Position numbers and translations under genes: made by a program | Shown: piece after piece, positions 13,061 to 14,592 of the stretch | Layout of the letters: each line of letters starts with the position of its first letter | Numbering within the stretch: the stretch's first letter is position 1 | From: an uncultured Collinsella sp. | Lineage (GTDB): Bacteria > Actinomycetota > Coriobacteriia > Coriobacteriales > Coriobacteriaceae | Reading direction: 5' to 3' | NCBI GenBank assembly: GCA_900545995.1 | Contig: URBM01000034.1 | Coordinates: forward strand, 1-14,592 | DNA length: 14,592 nucleotides | The notes under the pieces: generated by a model | Database searches by the model: none | What the model was told of the DNA's origin: nothing | The model's input: the letters and a program-made list of their open reading frames with translations, nothing else

Positions 13061-13132
13061 AAACCCTTCGTCAGAACGAATAGTTTTAATTACAATGGAA
13101 TAAATAAAACTATTCGTTCTGGCGAAGGGTTT
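13061..13132. promoter_or_regulatory. Long inverted repeat upstream of the HipA-like gene, probable operator
   Basis: Arms 13061-13088 and 13105-13132 are reverse complements at 27 of 28 positions, around a 16-base AT-rich spacer. The right arm ends 4 bases before the ATG at 13137 and contains GAAGGG (13124-13129), the only plausible ribosome site. The DNA could thus be an operator, and any transcript starting upstream would fold the ribosome site into a hairpin. A -10-like TACAAT (13091-13096) lies in the spacer, with no good -35 box. The arms are far longer than a typical dimer operator. Confidence 0.75.
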
Positions 13133-13136
13133 CGCG

Positions 13137-14477
13137 ATGTTGACCACGAAGGAAGCTGCAGAGCTACTCGACATCACCCCGCGCAGGGTGCAAGAGCTCA
13201 TAAAAAACGGAGCGCTTGAGGCACGCAAGGCTTCTGGTGTATGGCTCATCGACAAAGACAGCGTCAACGCACGACTCCGCTCCGTGACCAAAACGGGGGG
13301 ACGCCCCCGTCGAGGCCATGGAAAAAGCGAGATTACATTTACCCTCATGAACCGCACGCACGAAGTCGCCCAGCTGGTCTACAGCACATCGCGAAAAGAC
13401 TTTACCCACATCGGTGCCGACATCGATTACATCCACGCCCCTATTGGAGTACTTGGCCCCAATAGTCCCGTGTCGCTCGACTCTTTCCGCATTTGGTGGC
13501 GAGGCCGCGGTATCCCGCTCGCACGCATTGGACTAGCCTCCCTGCTTGCAGAAGCCGCAGTCGATGTTCCCGATGAACTCATCCAGCGAAATCTCGGCCT
13601 CTCCCTATCCGACCAGTATTGGATTAGACCCCAAGATTCCGGTCTCGCGTGGGAGGATATTAACTTCTTCAGTAATGCTTTTGACGACGTCTCTCTGTCC
13701 ATCGCACCCTTCGCCCCAGAGGGCAAAGCAGCCGCCGCAAAGCCCGATAACACCTCGGACGGCAATCTTCAGAAGTATTGGACATGCGAGGGTGGCCGTC
13801 GAATCCTCCACAAGGCAGGTGCGCATCTAAACCAGGAACCCTATAACGAGATGGTGGCGACCGCACTTCACCGTCGCATCCTAAACGCTTGCGATTATGT
13901 ACCCTATTCGCTCGAAGGCGCGGGTACTTCTGCCTTGAGCACATGCAATGTCTTCTTAACTGACGAAGAAGAATATGTCCCTGCGTTCTATGTAAACCAG
14001 CATGCAAATGTAGACGAGCGACTAACCGATTACGAACGGTATGTAGCAAACTGCGAGGAGCTTGGAGCGACAGATATAAAAGGCGCCCTTGACCGCATGA
14101 TTGTATGCGATGACATCATTGCCAACTATGATCGCCATTGGCGTAACTTTGGCCTTGTGCGAAACGTCAACACGCTAGCCTGCAGACCTGCCCCCATCTT
14201 CGATTCGGGATCATCGCTCTGGTGCAACGTTTCTCTAGAGGAGCTTAAGGCAGGAGAGCACAGTTTTACCAGCGCGCAGTTTCATTCAAGCCCCGCGAAA
14301 CAAATGCTGCTTGTTGAGAATATGAGCTGGTTTGACGACGACAAACTCGAGGGCTTTGTCGACGAGGCGATCGAGATTCTGTCTAAAAACGATGCCCTAG
14401 CAGCGAGACTGCCTTATCTAAAAGAGGCGCTAACGTGGCGCCTCGAAAGAATGATCGACATCGCTGAATGGAGTTAG
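13137..14477 (+). CDS. HTH domain fused to a HipA-like kinase
   Basis: This 446-residue protein starts with an excisionase/MerR-type helix-turn-helix (1-50, LTTKEAAELLDITPRRVQELI). A basic GGRPRRG stretch (54-60), resembling an AT-hook, follows. The C-terminal half resembles HipA-family Ser/Thr kinases: a K226-containing RRILHKAG strand, NQEPYNE (232-238), the catalytic-loop-like ANYDRHWRNFG (329-339; D332, N337) and a metal-binding FDSGSSLW (D356). HipA toxins phosphorylate targets such as tRNA synthetases and are normally held by a separate HTH antitoxin, HipB. Here HTH and kinase are in one chain and no partner gene is seen. The 28-bp-arm palindrome just upstream suggests self-regulation. 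Toxin activity is not shown. It could instead be a regulator whose kinase fold controls DNA binding. Confidence 0.8.
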   Translation: MLTTKEAAELLDITPRRVQELIKNGALEARKASGVWLIDKDSVNARLRSVTKTGGRPRRGHGKSEITFTLMNRTHEVAQLVYSTSRKDFTHIGADIDYIHAPIGVLGPNSPVSLDSFRIWWRGRGIPLARIGLASLLAEAAVDVPDELIQRNLGLSLSDQYWIRPQDSGLAWEDINFFSNAFDDVSLSIAPFAPEGKAAAAKPDNTSDGNLQKYWTCEGGRRILHKAGAHLNQEPYNEMVATALHRRILNACDYVPYSLEGAGTSALSTCNVFLTDEEEYVPAFYVNQHANVDERLTDYERYVANCEELGATDIKGALDRMIVCDDIIANYDRHWRNFGLVRNVNTLACRPAPIFDSGSSLWCNVSLEELKAGEHSFTSAQFHSSPAKQMLLVENMSWFDDDKLEGFVDEAIEILSKNDALAARLPYLKEALTWRLERMIDIAEWS

Positions 14478-14504
14478 CGAGGCAGCATTGCCCCGCCAAC
14501 TTCC

Positions 14505-14592
14505 CTACCTCCCGCGAAGGGCCTTGAGCTTGGCCAGGGCATCGGGGCTCAGGCGGCTGCCCAGGGTCATCTTGATCTGCGGGGCTTCCTCG
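14505..14592 (-). CDS. Unidentified protein, C-terminal 28 residues only
   Basis: On the minus strand an open frame enters from the window edge and ends at TAG (14507-14505). It reads EEAPQIKMTLGSRLSP and then DALAKLKALRGR. The high-GC third positions and in-frame length fit a real gene end, convergent with the HipA-like gene 27 bases away. I do not recognise the family from so short a tail. Confidence 0.6.
   Translation of the reverse strand, partial: EEAPQIKMTLGSRLSPDALAKLKALRGR

Overview
The window is bacterial chromosomal DNA, moderately high in GC, with strong Shine-Dalgarno sites. The gene order, the dispersed palindromes and the protein style suggest a gut Coriobacteriia, most likely Collinsella. 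That assignment rests on recognition rather than a database search. The first 46 bases are not biological: they are an untrimmed Illumina Nextera adapter with its i5 index, so the contig edge is artificial and the first gene is truncated.

Layout. (1) 48-3423, plus strand: the C-terminal part of an MscS-type channel, then a two-gene overlapping unit. That unit is a cytoplasmic fusion of a ParB-like segment to a BMP/PnrA-type ligand-binding domain, followed by a calcineurin-like phosphoesterase. (2) 3424-3710: a convergent intergenic region with a 100-base palindrome, a perfect 19-bp-arm palindrome that shares 27 bases with a partial copy at 719-745, and a terminator. (3) 3711-8184, minus strand: a translation and secretion block in two transcription units. 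The upstream unit is tRNA-Tyr, tRNA-Thr, tRNA-Met and tuf. The downstream unit is rpmG, tRNA-Trp, secE, nusG, rplK and rplA. Each has a TTGACA promoter, and the two promoters share an identical 18-base element covering the -35 box and the sequence upstream of it.

(4) 8185-8551: non-coding, with a CebR/CelR-like palindrome and an imperfect inverted repeat. (5) 8552-12367: a beta-glycoside cassette. A minus-strand RpiR/MurR regulator is divergent from a GH1 phospho-beta-glycosidase and a PTS EIIBC permease that lacks an EIIA domain. The permease would import and phosphorylate a beta-linked disaccharide, the GH1 enzyme would hydrolyse the phosphorylated product, and the regulator would sense a sugar phosphate. 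(6) 12368-12900: non-coding, with a terminator, a sequence related to the repeat on the other side of the cassette, and two tandem hairpin units of identical geometry. (7) 12901-12975: tRNA-Thr(UGU) on the minus strand. (8) 13061-14477: a 28-bp-arm inverted repeat directly upstream of a single-gene HTH/HipA-like kinase fusion, the best candidate here for an under-described system. (9) 14505-14592: the 3' end of an unidentified minus-strand gene.
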